64,000 nucleotides of DNA from Cohnella candidum (GCF_003713065.1 NZ_CP033433.1:586001-650000); one strand, 5' to 3'. Positions 17,864-27,399 are shown, numbered from the stretch's first letter. Program-made: numbers and translations. The notes: generated by a model not told the origin, from the letters alone.

Positions 17864-19906
17864 ATGGAATGGAAAACGTTGGCCCGCAGTTTCGCACGTT
17901 CGCCTTCTCGATCGATCGGGACGAAGGTATTTCTGCTGTTTTTCTGTTTCGTGTGCCTCTCCGTCGCGTCGCTGGGCGTGTTCTCCTTCACCACGGCGCG
18001 ATCCGCCATGATGGCGCAGACGGAGTCGAACTCCGGCCAAGCGATCGTGCTGGCGGGAGAGAAGCTGGACATGAAGCAGCAGTTTTATCTCGATCTGACG
18101 GGGCAGTTGATCAAAAACAGCGAATTCGTGGATAATCTCTTCCAATTCGCCAACGCTTCGACGATGCCGGCGGGCGAGCTGGATAACCGTATCGCGGCGG
18201 TACGCGATCTGCTGGACCAGTTGATCCTGTCGGACCCGCGGATCCGGGACATGACCTTGTATTCCTTGGAGGATGCCGTCCCTCCGATCAGCACCGACCG
18301 TGAAAACACCGCTTGGGACGAGAACGCTGCTTGGGTCCGGAAGGTCAAGGACGGCAACGGCCGACCGATCTGGCTGCCGATCGAAGACCGGGGTTACCGG
18401 GGGAACTCCCCGAAGCCGGTATTCGCCTACGGCCGGATGATCGGCAAGATGAACACCGGCTCCAGCGACTACGTGCTCCTGGTCCAAATCGAAGCTTCCG
18501 TGCTGGAAAGCATGATCGGCGGCGTCCGGATAAGTCCGTCCGCGGAAACCGCGCTGTTCGGGGAAGACGGCAAGCCGCTGATCAGCACGCTCGGCGCTGC
18601 CGGCCTGTCTTCACTGCAAGTTTCAGCCGGTCAAGATGAAGAAGGCCAAACGGAGCGCAGGGACGACCGGTTCTTCGCGTACCGCAAATCGCCGGTGACC
18701 GGATGGACGCTCGCCGGCATCGCCCCGCTGAAGGAGTTGACCGGAGCCACCGACCGGATCCGGACGACGACCTATGCCGCCATCGGCGTCAGCGTGCTGC
18801 TCGCGCTGATTGCCGGAATCTGGCTCGTCGCGATGATCGGATCGCCGCTGGGCAAGCTCGAGAGCCTGATGGGGCAAGCCGCCGGCGGAGATTTGCGCGG
18901 CAGGCTCCGGCACCGCGGCAAGGACGAGATCGGAAGGGTGGCGGAAGCCTATAATCGGATGATGGAGCAGATCGCCCATCTCATCCGGGAGACCCGCTCT
19001 ACCGTCGACGAGGTCGCCGCGTCCAGCGGAGAACTGGCGGGCGTCGCAAGCCAAACCGCGGATTCTTCCGCCGAAATCCACCTGGCGAGCGAACAAATCG
19101 CGACGGGCGCGGTGGAGTTGGCCGCGAACGCCGAGAGGACCAGCGTCCGGGTGGACGAACTGGGCCAATGCCTGGCCGAGGTGTTGGTCCAGCAGGATAA
19201 GATGGCGGCTGCCGCTCGGGAAGCCTTCGAGTCGTGCCGCATCGGAAGCCGCGACGTCGAGGAATTGCTGCGCAAATCCGACCTGGCGGAGATCCGGCTG
19301 CGTCAGGCAGGCGGGCGCGTGAACGGCTTGGCGCAAAGCGCCGCTTCCATTCGGGAGCTGCTCGGGTTCATGACTCAGATGGCCAAGCAGACGACCATCC
19401 TCTCGCTGAATGCCTCGATCGAAGCGACCAGAGCCGGGGCCGCCGGCGCGGGCTTCAAAGTCATCGCGGAAGAAATCCGTCGGCTTGCAGACCGCTCGAA
19501 TGCCTCGATCGCCCACGCCGAAGAGCTGATCGAGGCGATCCGAAGCGAGGTGGACGGCACGGCGGACACGATGGCCGACGCGCTCCCGTTCTTCGGGGAT
19601 ATGGCGGAGGGCGTCCACGAGGTTCACCGGCATTTCACGAACGTCCGGGGGAGCATGGATCATATGTTGGAGCTGACGAATGCGGTGACTGGCGCCGTGC
19701 GCGAGCTGGAATACACCCAAAACGCGCTCTCGATGGCCATGCAGGAGGTATCCGCCGTATCGGAGGAGTCGTCCGCCTCGTCCGAACAAGTGGCTTCGCT
19801 TTGTTCCGTACAAATGAAGGTCGGGGAAAGCCTGCTGGAAATTTCGAACGGAATGAAGGAAGTTTCAGGCAGGCTGGAGAATCAAATGACGAGCTTTATC
19901 GTTTGA
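17864..19906 (+). CDS. Methyl-accepting chemotaxis protein
   Basis: Membrane chemoreceptor, 680 residues. A first transmembrane segment (VFLLFFCFVCLSVASLGVFSF) is followed by a large extracellular sensor (roughly residues 45-295), a second membrane segment (TYAAIGVSVLLALIAGIWLVAM), a HAMP domain (SPLGKLESLMGQ...KDEIGRVAEAYNRM) and a cytoplasmic signalling domain. Its hairpin is recognisable but diverges from consensus (MAKQTTILSLNASIEATRAG). The ATG has GGGAGG upstream. The gene sits directly after a CUT2 permease and before a second YtfQ-like binding protein, which suggests chemotaxis to the transported sugar through a binding protein (inference). Confidence 0.93.
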   Translation: MEWKTLARSFARSPSRSIGTKVFLLFFCFVCLSVASLGVFSFTTARSAMMAQTESNSGQAIVLAGEKLDMKQQFYLDLTGQLIKNSEFVDNLFQFANASTMPAGELDNRIAAVRDLLDQLILSDPRIRDMTLYSLEDAVPPISTDRENTAWDENAAWVRKVKDGNGRPIWLPIEDRGYRGNSPKPVFAYGRMIGKMNTGSSDYVLLVQIEASVLESMIGGVRISPSAETALFGEDGKPLISTLGAAGLSSLQVSAGQDEEGQTERRDDRFFAYRKSPVTGWTLAGIAPLKELTGATDRIRTTTYAAIGVSVLLALIAGIWLVAMIGSPLGKLESLMGQAAGGDLRGRLRHRGKDEIGRVAEAYNRMMEQIAHLIRETRSTVDEVAASSGELAGVASQTADSSAEIHLASEQIATGAVELAANAERTSVRVDELGQCLAEVLVQQDKMAAAAREAFESCRIGSRDVEELLRKSDLAEIRLRQAGGRVNGLAQSAASIRELLGFMTQMAKQTTILSLNASIEATRAGAAGAGFKVIAEEIRRLADRSNASIAHAEELIEAIRSEVDGTADTMADALPFFGDMAEGVHEVHRHFTNVRGSMDHMLELTNAVTGAVRELEYTQNALSMAMQEVSAVSEESSASSEQVASLCSVQMKVGESLLEISNGMKEVSGRLENQMTSFIV

Positions 19907-19943
19907 TCATGCGACATACGGAACACGGAGGCGAGGACACGGC

Positions 19944-20996
19944 ATGTTCAGATCCAGAATGATAGCCGTCGGCTTGATCTATCTTCTCACGATAGCGATC
20001 GGCAGCGGCTGCATGTCGGCGGGAAGTTCCCGGGACCCCACGGCGTCGGCCGCGGGGACGGCGGTACCCCGCGAAATCCAAACCGCTCCGCCCGACGACA
20101 GCGGCAAGCTGGGAAGACCGATCGTCCTCGGATTTTCCCAGCTCGGCTCGGAAAGCGATTGGCGCCGGGCGAACACGAAATCGATCCAGGAAGCGGCGGC
20201 CGAAGCGGGCATGACCCTCACGCTGGAAAACGCCGAGCAATCCCAAGAGAAACAGATCGAAGCGATCCGTTCCTTCATCAAGAGCAAGGTCGACGTCATC
20301 GCTTTCGCGCCCGTCATCCAATCCGGATGGGAACCGATCCTGAAGGAAGCGAAGCAGGCCGGCATTCCCGTCATCCTGACGGACCGCGCGGTCGACGTTC
20401 AAGACTCCTCGCTGTACGTCACGTTCATCGGGTCGGACTTTTACGAAGAAGGGGTCAAGGCGGGCAAATACCTGCTCGACAAGATGCGCGACAAGCCCGG
20501 TCCCGTCCGCATCGTCGAGCTGGCCGGGACGGTCGGTTCCTCCCCTTCGATCGATCGGGGGCAAGGCTTCCGCGATACGATAGCCTCGCGGCCGGAGCTC
20601 ACGATCGTGCGCAGCGCGCCGGCGGACTTCACCTTCGAAAAAGGGAAAACGGTCATGGCGGATTTCCTGCGCAAGGAGAAAGAGCCTCCGCAGGTGCTGT
20701 TCGCCCATAACGACGACATGGCGTTGGGCGCCATCGAAGCCATTGAGGAAGCAGGGCTGAAGCCGGGCAAAGACATCGTCATCATTTCCGTCGACGGCAC
20801 CCGCAAGGCGTTCGAGATGATGGCGAAAGGCAAAATCAACAGCGTCGTCGAGTGCAATCCGCTGCTCGGTCCGATGATCATGCAGGCGGCCAAGGAAATC
20901 ATGCAGGGCCGTACGCTGCCCAAACGGATCGCGCCGCCGGAGAGCGTGTTCACGGAAGAGATGGCGGCCAAAGAAGTGGATAACCGGAAATATTAA
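19944..20996 (+). CDS. Second YtfQ-like sugar-binding lipoprotein
   Basis: 350-residue CUT2-type binding protein. The signal peptide ends LLTIAIGSGC (lipidated Cys23). The mature part is a clear paralogue of the YtfQ-like protein at 13171: LGFSQLGSESDWRRANTKSIQE, SQEKQIEAIRSFIKSKVDVIAF, IPVILTDRAVDVQD, LFAHNDDMALGAIEAIEEAGLKPG. No second transporter accompanies it. It follows the chemoreceptor by 37 bp, so it may serve as the ligand-binding partner of that receptor, or extend the specificity of the YtfRT-YjfF channel. A terminator follows and closes the cluster. Confidence 0.9.
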   Translation: MFRSRMIAVGLIYLLTIAIGSGCMSAGSSRDPTASAAGTAVPREIQTAPPDDSGKLGRPIVLGFSQLGSESDWRRANTKSIQEAAAEAGMTLTLENAEQSQEKQIEAIRSFIKSKVDVIAFAPVIQSGWEPILKEAKQAGIPVILTDRAVDVQDSSLYVTFIGSDFYEEGVKAGKYLLDKMRDKPGPVRIVELAGTVGSSPSIDRGQGFRDTIASRPELTIVRSAPADFTFEKGKTVMADFLRKEKEPPQVLFAHNDDMALGAIEAIEEAGLKPGKDIVIISVDGTRKAFEMMAKGKINSVVECNPLLGPMIMQAAKEIMQGRTLPKRIAPPESVFTEEMAAKEVDNRKY

Positions 20997-21001
20997 TGGC
21001 G

Positions 21002-21032
21002 CAGGGCCTTCCGTAACGGGAAGGCCCTGTTG
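21002..21032 (+). terminator. Terminator after the ytfQRT-yjfF cluster
   Basis: An 11-bp perfect stem (CAGGGCCTTCC with GGAAGGCCCTG) begins 6 bp after the binding-protein stop; the following tract is T-rich but broken (TTGCCTCTCTT). Confidence 0.75.
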
Positions 21033-21117
21033 CCTCTCTTAACGCGTTCTAAAGATTCTACTGTTTTCCAAAAAAAATTACTCCCTCGGGGTGACGGAAT
21101 TTATATTATGATTGTTT

Positions 21118-21131
21118 TGACAGCGTTTTCA
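21118..21131. promoter_or_regulatory. cre site (CcpA) upstream of the sensor-transporter operon
   Basis: TGACAGCGTTTTCA fits the degenerate Bacillus cre consensus TGWNANCGNTNWCA at every position. It lies 20 bp before the regulator start and just after a TATTAT -10-like element at 21104-21109, a position typical of repression. Confidence 0.6.
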
Positions 21132-21150
21132 TGACGAAGGTGGGAGAACG

Positions 21151-22689
21151 ATGGCTACTTTGTTATTAGTCGATGACGAACCTCGCCAAGTCCGGTCCCT
21201 TGCCGCCATCATCGGCAGGCAGCGGCCGGCGTACCGCGTGCTGGAAGCGACGGACGCCGAATCCGCGTGGGACATCATCGAAGCGGAACACGTGGACGCG
21301 GTGCTGACGGACATCCGGATGCCCGAGGTAGACGGACTGACGTTGATCGAAAGGATCGTCCGCCGCAAGCCGCATATCAAAACGGTGCTGATCAGCGGAT
21401 ACGGCCAATTCGACTACGCGAAGCAGGCGATCGAGCACCGGGTCGTGGAATATTTGGTCAAGCCGATCGGCTTGCCGGAAATCGACCGCATGCTGGTGAA
21501 GCTGGACGAACTGTTCACGGCCGAAACCTCCTTGAAACAATCTTTCTCGGTTTACGCGGAACATTTGTGGAACTCGCTGATTTCCGGATCGTTGAACGAC
21601 AGCCAGCGGCAGGAACTCGAATCCCGGATTCCGACCGCCGGGGCGGGAATCGCCATGGTATTCGATCCCGGAGTCGGCTCACCGGAGGAGTCTACGCAAC
21701 GTAAAATGAACGAACTGCTGTCCGCTATGGGACCCTCTGCGATTTTCCGCGATACGGCATCCGGCAGCTTAGTCTCGTTCGCGTGGTTGGATCGCCCGCT
21801 TGCCGCCAGACCATCCGAGACGGTGAGCAAGGTCGTCCGGCTGTTCGAAAAGCTGCGGGCGGACGGGATGGAGGATGCAGCGCTCGGCGTCAGTACGATC
21901 CGGGCCGATTTGTCCCGAAATCTCAAAGCCGCCTACGACGAAGCGGTGCTGGCCTTGCGTCATCGCTTCTACGCGCACGGTGAACCGATTCTGTGGGCAA
22001 CCGACGTTCGGCCGTTTACGGGAACCGTTAAGCCGGCCTCCCAAGAGTTGGCCGAGCCGTTGACGCTCGCGGTGAAAGCCGGGGACCGCAAGCGGGCGAT
22101 GGAGCTGATCCGCTCGTTCTTTCAAGCGGGGGAAACCCCTCCCTATCCGGATCCGGAGAGGCTGAAAGAGGAGCTGAACCTGATCTTGTGGCAGCTGACA
22201 GAAGGGCTTCGGCATAGGGTCCCGCCTGAAACGAAAGAGCTGTCGTTTGCCGAAAACAAGAGCCTGCTTGCGGCTTGCGGGGATTACCAGGAATTGCGAT
22301 ACCGATTCAAGAAGCTGGTCGATGGGTGGCTTGAGCTCGCGGGCAAGGCGCACCAGGACAAGAACGGCATTCTCGTCCTTCAGTGCCAAGCTTATCTGCA
22401 GCAGCATTACAAGGAAGAGATTTCGCTGGAGTCCGTCGCGGCGATGTTCCACTTTAATCCTTCGTATTTCAGCAACCTGTTCAAAAGCAAAGCCGGCGTC
22501 AACTTCTCCGAATATCTGATCGACCTGCGGATTCGCGAAGCGAAGGCGATCCTGGACAACGGCGAACACAAAATCGCCGACGTCTCGGCGATGGTCGGGT
22601 TCCGCGACGCGGCCTATTTCAACAAGATGTTCAAGCGCAAAACCGGGATTTCCCCGAACGCCTATCGCCAAATGAACGGAAGAAAATAA
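21151..22689 (+). CDS. AraC-type response regulator (YesN family)
   Basis: 512-residue DNA-binding response regulator. The receiver domain has LLLVDDEPRQ, phospho-acceptor Asp54 in AVLTDIRMPEVDG, and Lys in YLVKPIG. The C-terminal 100 residues form an AraC double helix-turn-helix (ISLESVAAMFHFNPSYFSNLFKSK and IADVSAMVGFRDAAYFNKMFKRKTG). The start follows GGTGGGAG. Its stop abuts the ATG of the kinase gene (TAAATG), and the operon continues into a membrane-anchored binding protein. It probably controls the CUT1 transporter and GH127 genes that follow (inference from order). Confidence 0.95.
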   Translation: MATLLLVDDEPRQVRSLAAIIGRQRPAYRVLEATDAESAWDIIEAEHVDAVLTDIRMPEVDGLTLIERIVRRKPHIKTVLISGYGQFDYAKQAIEHRVVEYLVKPIGLPEIDRMLVKLDELFTAETSLKQSFSVYAEHLWNSLISGSLNDSQRQELESRIPTAGAGIAMVFDPGVGSPEESTQRKMNELLSAMGPSAIFRDTASGSLVSFAWLDRPLAARPSETVSKVVRLFEKLRADGMEDAALGVSTIRADLSRNLKAAYDEAVLALRHRFYAHGEPILWATDVRPFTGTVKPASQELAEPLTLAVKAGDRKRAMELIRSFFQAGETPPYPDPERLKEELNLILWQLTEGLRHRVPPETKELSFAENKSLLAACGDYQELRYRFKKLVDGWLELAGKAHQDKNGILVLQCQAYLQQHYKEEISLESVAAMFHFNPSYFSNLFKSKAGVNFSEYLIDLRIREAKAILDNGEHKIADVSAMVGFRDAAYFNKMFKRKTGISPNAYRQMNGRK

Positions 22690-24534
22690 ATGAAGCGCAT
22701 CCTCCAAGCGGTGAAGGAAAGCCGCCTCCACACCAAGCTGCTCAGCACGTATATTTTCCTGCTCGCCGTCACGATCCTCGTGCTTAGCTTCAGCGATTAC
22801 CAGCTCAGCCGCCGTACCGTTCTAGAGATGGCGAAGAAGGACGTCTTCACGATCGTGAAGAAGAACAACGAAATCCTGGACGCGAAATTTTCCCGGATCC
22901 GGGAAATGATTTACGGATTCACCGAGGACGCAGACTTCTATGATGCCTTTTCCCATTTGCACCCGGCCAACCGGACGGAAGTGCTGACGGCCGACCTTCG
23001 CATCAAGGGAATTCTGGACAAATATTTCGCCCAGTCCCAAGACCTGTATTCCGTGCAGGTCGCGACCTCCTATTTCATCTTCGGGACGGCTTCGTCCGCG
23101 AACAGCGAGCACGCCAAAAACTTCATCCCGATGCAGGGCTTCTCGGACACCGAAATCAGCCGGATCGCCCGCCGCGGCTCGGGAAAAACGGAATGGGTGC
23201 CGACGTACGATTTCGCCGAGATGTATCGGGTTCCTTATTTGAAGGACATGGATTACGACTACAAATACTTGTTTTCCGCAGTTTCGATGATTCAAGGCAC
23301 TTACTTCAAAGGTACTTTCCGCGCCTATTCGGACATGCAGGATAAGCCGATCCTGATCCTTAACTTCAAGGACTCGCTTTTCTCGGGCGTGTTCGCCGGG
23401 AGCATTCCGGTCAGCGGCAGCACGTATTTCGTCGTGGACGGTACGGGGCGGGTCGTCTCCCATCCCGACCGCAGCCTTCTGGCCAAGCCTATCGATCTTC
23501 CCGCGCTGCAGGAGTTAATGAATACGAAAAACGGCGTCAGGATGCTGGACATCGGGGGGAAGAAGCAAGTCGTCGCCTTCTCGCGCTCCGAAATTACCGG
23601 GTGGCTGAGCCTCGCCGTCATCCCGCCGGGAGAGCTGCTGGAACCCGTCATTCGTCAATACGTCCGCAACCTGATCGTTTCGGTGGGTCTGATCACCCTT
23701 TTGTTCATCAGCCTGTCTTTTTTCCTGTCCCGTACGATCACGCTTCCTTTAAGGAACATGATCCGGGCTTTCGTGAATACGGGGGAAGGGCGGTTCGACA
23801 CCCGTTTCGAGGAAACCGGCAGCTACGAGTTCAAAGTGCTGATGAAGAAGTACAACGACATGAACGAAAACATCCGCAAGCTGATCCAGGAAAATTACGA
23901 GACTCACATCCGCGAGCAAGAAGCCGAGATCAAAGCGCTGAATTTGCAGCTGGATCCCCATTTCATGTACAACACGCTGAACATGGTGAGCCTGATGTCG
24001 CTGGAGAAAGGGGAGAGCGAGATCAGCGAAGTTGTCGTCAGCCTCAGCAACATGCTCAAGCACATGGTGAAAACGGAGGCCGCCGTCGTCCGGTTCAAGG
24101 ATGACCTCACTTATTTGGAAGGTTACGTGACGATCATGAGCAAGCGGTTCGAGGGGGCGATCCGGGTGGAATACGAGATCGACCCCGGCATGCTGGAGGA
24201 CGAGGTTCCGAAGTTTTTCCTCCAGCCGATCGTCGAGAACGCGTTCGTTCACGGCTTCAAGCGGCTGAAAAAAGACGGTGTCCTGCGGATTTCCTGCTAT
24301 GAAAATGGGGACCGCCGCGTATTTCGGATCGAAGACAACGGAAGCGGCATGGATAACGCCAAGCGCGTCGACCTTCTCCAAGGAGAGCGCCATGTCGGGT
24401 TGTCCAACGTGAACCGGAGAATCCGGATTCTGTACGGGGAGCCGTACGGCTTGACCATTGAATCCGCTCCCGGGGAGGGCACCGCGGTGTCCGTGACGCT
24501 GCCGTTGTCCGGAAGGCTGGGAGGGACGGCATGA
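22690..24534 (+). CDS. Sensor histidine kinase (YesM family)
   Basis: 614-residue membrane kinase. A first membrane segment (LLSTYIFLLAVTILVLSF) is followed by an extracellular Cache-like sensor of about 260 residues, a second segment (LIVSVGLITLLFISLSFFL), a HAMP region, the phospho-accepting His in LDPHFMYNTLN, and the HATPase domain (LQPIVENAFVHGF, EDNGSGM, HVGLSNVNRRIRILYG). It starts immediately after the regulator stop and overlaps the next gene by 4 bp (ATGA), so the three genes are translated as a unit. Confidence 0.95.
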   Translation: MKRILQAVKESRLHTKLLSTYIFLLAVTILVLSFSDYQLSRRTVLEMAKKDVFTIVKKNNEILDAKFSRIREMIYGFTEDADFYDAFSHLHPANRTEVLTADLRIKGILDKYFAQSQDLYSVQVATSYFIFGTASSANSEHAKNFIPMQGFSDTEISRIARRGSGKTEWVPTYDFAEMYRVPYLKDMDYDYKYLFSAVSMIQGTYFKGTFRAYSDMQDKPILILNFKDSLFSGVFAGSIPVSGSTYFVVDGTGRVVSHPDRSLLAKPIDLPALQELMNTKNGVRMLDIGGKKQVVAFSRSEITGWLSLAVIPPGELLEPVIRQYVRNLIVSVGLITLLFISLSFFLSRTITLPLRNMIRAFVNTGEGRFDTRFEETGSYEFKVLMKKYNDMNENIRKLIQENYETHIREQEAEIKALNLQLDPHFMYNTLNMVSLMSLEKGESEISEVVVSLSNMLKHMVKTEAAVVRFKDDLTYLEGYVTIMSKRFEGAIRVEYEIDPGMLEDEVPKFFLQPIVENAFVHGFKRLKKDGVLRISCYENGDRRVFRIEDNGSGMDNAKRVDLLQGERHVGLSNVNRRIRILYGEPYGLTIESAPGEGTAVSVTLPLSGRLGGTA

Positions 24535-25907
24535 ACCGAACAAGAGGGATGGCGGCGGGAGCGCTGGTTACGTTGATCGTCGTTTCATTGCTGATCTGGC
24601 GCTGGCCTTCGGGCGGATCGGATCCGGCGGCATCGGACAAGGTGCCGCGGGACCCGGTTACGCTCAGATTCACCTATTGGGGATCGGTCGAGGAGAAGAA
24701 GGCGATCGAGAGCACGCTGGCCCGTTTTCATCAAGAATACCCCTGGATTACGGTCGAACCGATCCAGCTTCCGAACTCCGATTACAACACGAAGATGCTG
24801 GCATTGTCTTCTTCCAACGAGGAGCCCGATCTGGCTTACATGACGACGGAGCTCGGGGAAATTTTCGCGAGGCAGGACAAGTTTTTGAACCTGTTCGATT
24901 TTCTGGGCCGGGACCCGGATTTGAAAAAAGAAGATTTTCTGGACTATCTCTGGTATAAGTCGTCGCCCGACTTCGCTTGGGGCATCAGCACCGCGGCCGA
25001 ATGCTTCGGCCTGTATTACCGGAAAGATTTGCTGGAGAAGGCCGGCGTGCCGATTCCTCCCGCGCAGGCGGAGAATGCCTGGAGCTGGGAGCAGTTCGTG
25101 GAAGCCGCCAAGCGGCTGACGCTGGACAGCCAGGGCCGGAACGCACTGGATCCGGCGTTCGATAAAGACCGTATCGCCCGGTACGGCATCATGTTCGAAA
25201 CCTGGTCGGATCCGCTGAACAACTTCGTATTCGGCAACGGAGGGGATTGGGTGAGCGCCGACCGCTCCCGGTTCACGCTGAATTCCGATGAAGCGGCGCA
25301 GGCGATTCAGAAGCTGGCGGACTTGGCGAACGTCTACCATGTCGCGCCGTCTCCTTATGAATCGAAGTCGCTGCCGGCCATGAACGTCGCTTTGCAGGCG
25401 GGCCTTGCGGCCATGATCATCGACGGCCAATGGATCAATCTCGATCTGGGCAAGGCCAAGGTGGATTACGACATCGGCGTCCTCCCGAAGCTGAAACGCA
25501 GCGTAACGGTCGGATTGAGCGGGGCGACGGTGCTGTTCCGTTCCTCCAAGCATCCGGAGGAGGCATGGCTGCTGTACAAGTGGCTGGCCGATCCGAACAA
25601 GGCGATCAATTTGTATACGGACGGTCTCTGGATGCCCGTATTCAAAAAGTGGTACACCGATCCCGCACTCGTCGACCGATGGGTGAACGCCAATCCGCGC
25701 GCCCATCCGCCGGGGTTCAAGGACGCCATGATGAAGCAATTGCTCGAGAACGGAATGCCCAGCGTCGGCTACTATCTTCAGAACCAAATGGAGACTTTCC
25801 CCGAGGTGACGGCGGGGCTCATCCCGGTCTGGCAAGGGGAAGTCAGCGCCAAAACGGCTCTAGGCAGCATTGCGGAAAAGGTAAACCGCTTAAACGTACA
25901 AAAATAG
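24531..25907 (+). CDS. CUT1-type solute-binding protein with N-terminal membrane anchor
   Basis: 458 residues. The mature part is an MBP/UgpB-type binding fold (VTLRFTYWGSVEEKKAIEST, FHQEYPWITVEPIQLP, MLALSSSNEEPDLAYM, SKHPEEAWLLYKWLADP). Unlike the other binding proteins here it has no lipobox Cys; residues 7-24 (MAAGALVTLIVVSLLIWR) look like an uncleaved signal anchor. It overlaps the kinase gene by 4 bp. The lipoprotein made from the next gene (26038) is the obvious transporter receptor, so this one is more likely a sensory partner of the kinase. Signal-peptidase cleavage without lipidation is an alternative. Confidence 0.88.
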   Translation: MNRTRGMAAGALVTLIVVSLLIWRWPSGGSDPAASDKVPRDPVTLRFTYWGSVEEKKAIESTLARFHQEYPWITVEPIQLPNSDYNTKMLALSSSNEEPDLAYMTTELGEIFARQDKFLNLFDFLGRDPDLKKEDFLDYLWYKSSPDFAWGISTAAECFGLYYRKDLLEKAGVPIPPAQAENAWSWEQFVEAAKRLTLDSQGRNALDPAFDKDRIARYGIMFETWSDPLNNFVFGNGGDWVSADRSRFTLNSDEAAQAIQKLADLANVYHVAPSPYESKSLPAMNVALQAGLAAMIIDGQWINLDLGKAKVDYDIGVLPKLKRSVTVGLSGATVLFRSSKHPEEAWLLYKWLADPNKAINLYTDGLWMPVFKKWYTDPALVDRWVNANPRAHPPGFKDAMMKQLLENGMPSVGYYLQNQMETFPEVTAGLIPVWQGEVSAKTALGSIAEKVNRLNVQK

Positions 25908-25973
25908 TCGAAGAATCAAAAATAACTGCAATTCCGGCCCTCCTTCGATTCGGTATAGTGAACATGCGATCGG

Positions 25974-25986
25974 TGAAAGCGTTTCA
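25974..25986. promoter_or_regulatory. cre-like palindrome upstream of the CUT1 binding-protein gene
   Basis: TGAAAGCGTTTCA is a 13-bp palindrome resembling a cre box but one base shorter than the 14-bp consensus. It lies just downstream of a TATAGT (25954-25959) that could be a -10. It could equally be an operator for a LacI-type regulator. Confidence 0.35.
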
Positions 25987-26037
25987 ATCGGACGCGAAGC
26001 CGACGCCTACTACACCAATCGATGGAGGGTCTTTGGC

Positions 26038-27399
26038 ATGAAAAAGTGGTCTATCGCAACGGCTGCGCTGCTCATTCTGGCCTTGCTGCTCGCGGCATGC
26101 GGCGGAGGCAAGAATGAAGCGGCGCCATCCCCGCAAAGCTCGGCTTCCGCGGCAAGCGGCGGCGATTCGCAAGGCGGAAAGCAAGAGCAAGTCACCTTGA
26201 AGTTCATGGGTTGGGAAGTCAGCCCGCTCGAAACCGAAAGCGTCAAAAAGGGTTTGGATCTCTTCATGAAAGAAAACCCGAATATCAAGGTCGAATACAC
26301 GACGATTCCGGGCGGCACGCAATACGTCGCCAAAATGCAGGCGCTCGTGCTCGGCAATGAAGCGCCGGACGTGTTCTTCCTGCAAAGCGACTACTACCGC
26401 GATTTCGTGAAGCGGAAAAGCTTGCTCGACATCACCGACCGGGTGAACAACGAAGGCGTGGCGGACGACTTGATCGATTCCGCGGTCAAGCTCAGCACGG
26501 TGGACAACAAGTATTACGGCATCGAGGCCTGTATCGTGGCGCCGGTCGTCTACTACAACAAGGATCTCTTCGACAAAGCCGGAGTCGCATATCCTCCGAC
26601 CGATCCGAATAAAGCTTGGACCTGGCAAGAGTTCGCGGACGCCGCGAAGAAACTGACCGTGAAGAACGGCAGCAAAGTGGACCAATACGGCGTGTATGGC
26701 CTGGAAAACTACTACATGACGATCGCGGAAATCATGAGCAACGGCGGCAACTGGTTCTCGGAAGACTTGAAGAAATCCGCGGCCAACACGCCGGAAGTGA
26801 AAGAGGTTCTCCAAGCGATCGCCGATCTCCGCAAGAAAGACGGCGTCAGCCCGGAAGCGAAGCTGCTGACGAACAGCGGGATGAGCCCGGCGCAAATGCT
26901 GCAAACGGGCAAAATCGCGATGCTCGTGGACGGTTCGTGGTCGCTGCAGGAGCTGTCCCACATGAACTTCAAAGTCGGCATGGGGGTCCTTCCTAAGTTT
27001 AAAGACGCGGTCACGCACGGCCAAGCTCACCTTCACGTTGCTTCCGCCAATACGAAACATCCGGAAGAAGCTTGGAAGCTGATCAAGTTCCTGTCTTCCG
27101 AAGAATACCAGCTTCAAAACGTAAAGGCCGGCCTGTGGCTGCCGAACCACAAATCGCTGTACACCGAAGAAGGCATCCAGAAATGGCTGACGGCGGGCGT
27201 GCATCCGGACGGGTTTAAGGACATGATCCCGTATTTCACTTCTTCCAAACCGTACCCGTACGCCTTGCTCAGCAGCCAGAAAATCCAGGAAGACACGACG
27301 GCGGAGCTCGATAAGTTCTTCATCGGCAACCAGTCGGTCGACGATACGGTCAAAAATATCGAAACGCTGGCCAACAAAGACATCGCCGCCAATTCATAA
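26038..27399 (+). CDS. CUT1 extracellular sugar-binding lipoprotein
   Basis: Receptor of the CUT1 transporter encoded by the next two genes, 453 residues. The signal peptide ends ILALLLAAC (lipidated Cys21), followed by a Ser/Ala/Gly linker and an MBP-type fold (VTLKFMGWEVSPLETESVKKG, GGTQYVAKMQALVLGNEAPDVFF, NTKHPEEAWKLIKFLSS). The ATG has a GGAGGG site. It shares fold and general layout with the anchored protein at 24531 but not its N terminus. The downstream beta-L-arabinofuranosidase suggests arabino-oligosaccharides as ligand (inference). Confidence 0.93.
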   Translation: MKKWSIATAALLILALLLAACGGGKNEAAPSPQSSASAASGGDSQGGKQEQVTLKFMGWEVSPLETESVKKGLDLFMKENPNIKVEYTTIPGGTQYVAKMQALVLGNEAPDVFFLQSDYYRDFVKRKSLLDITDRVNNEGVADDLIDSAVKLSTVDNKYYGIEACIVAPVVYYNKDLFDKAGVAYPPTDPNKAWTWQEFADAAKKLTVKNGSKVDQYGVYGLENYYMTIAEIMSNGGNWFSEDLKKSAANTPEVKEVLQAIADLRKKDGVSPEAKLLTNSGMSPAQMLQTGKIAMLVDGSWSLQELSHMNFKVGMGVLPKFKDAVTHGQAHLHVASANTKHPEEAWKLIKFLSSEEYQLQNVKAGLWLPNHKSLYTEEGIQKWLTAGVHPDGFKDMIPYFTSSKPYPYALLSSQKIQEDTTAELDKFFIGNQSVDDTVKNIETLANKDIAANS

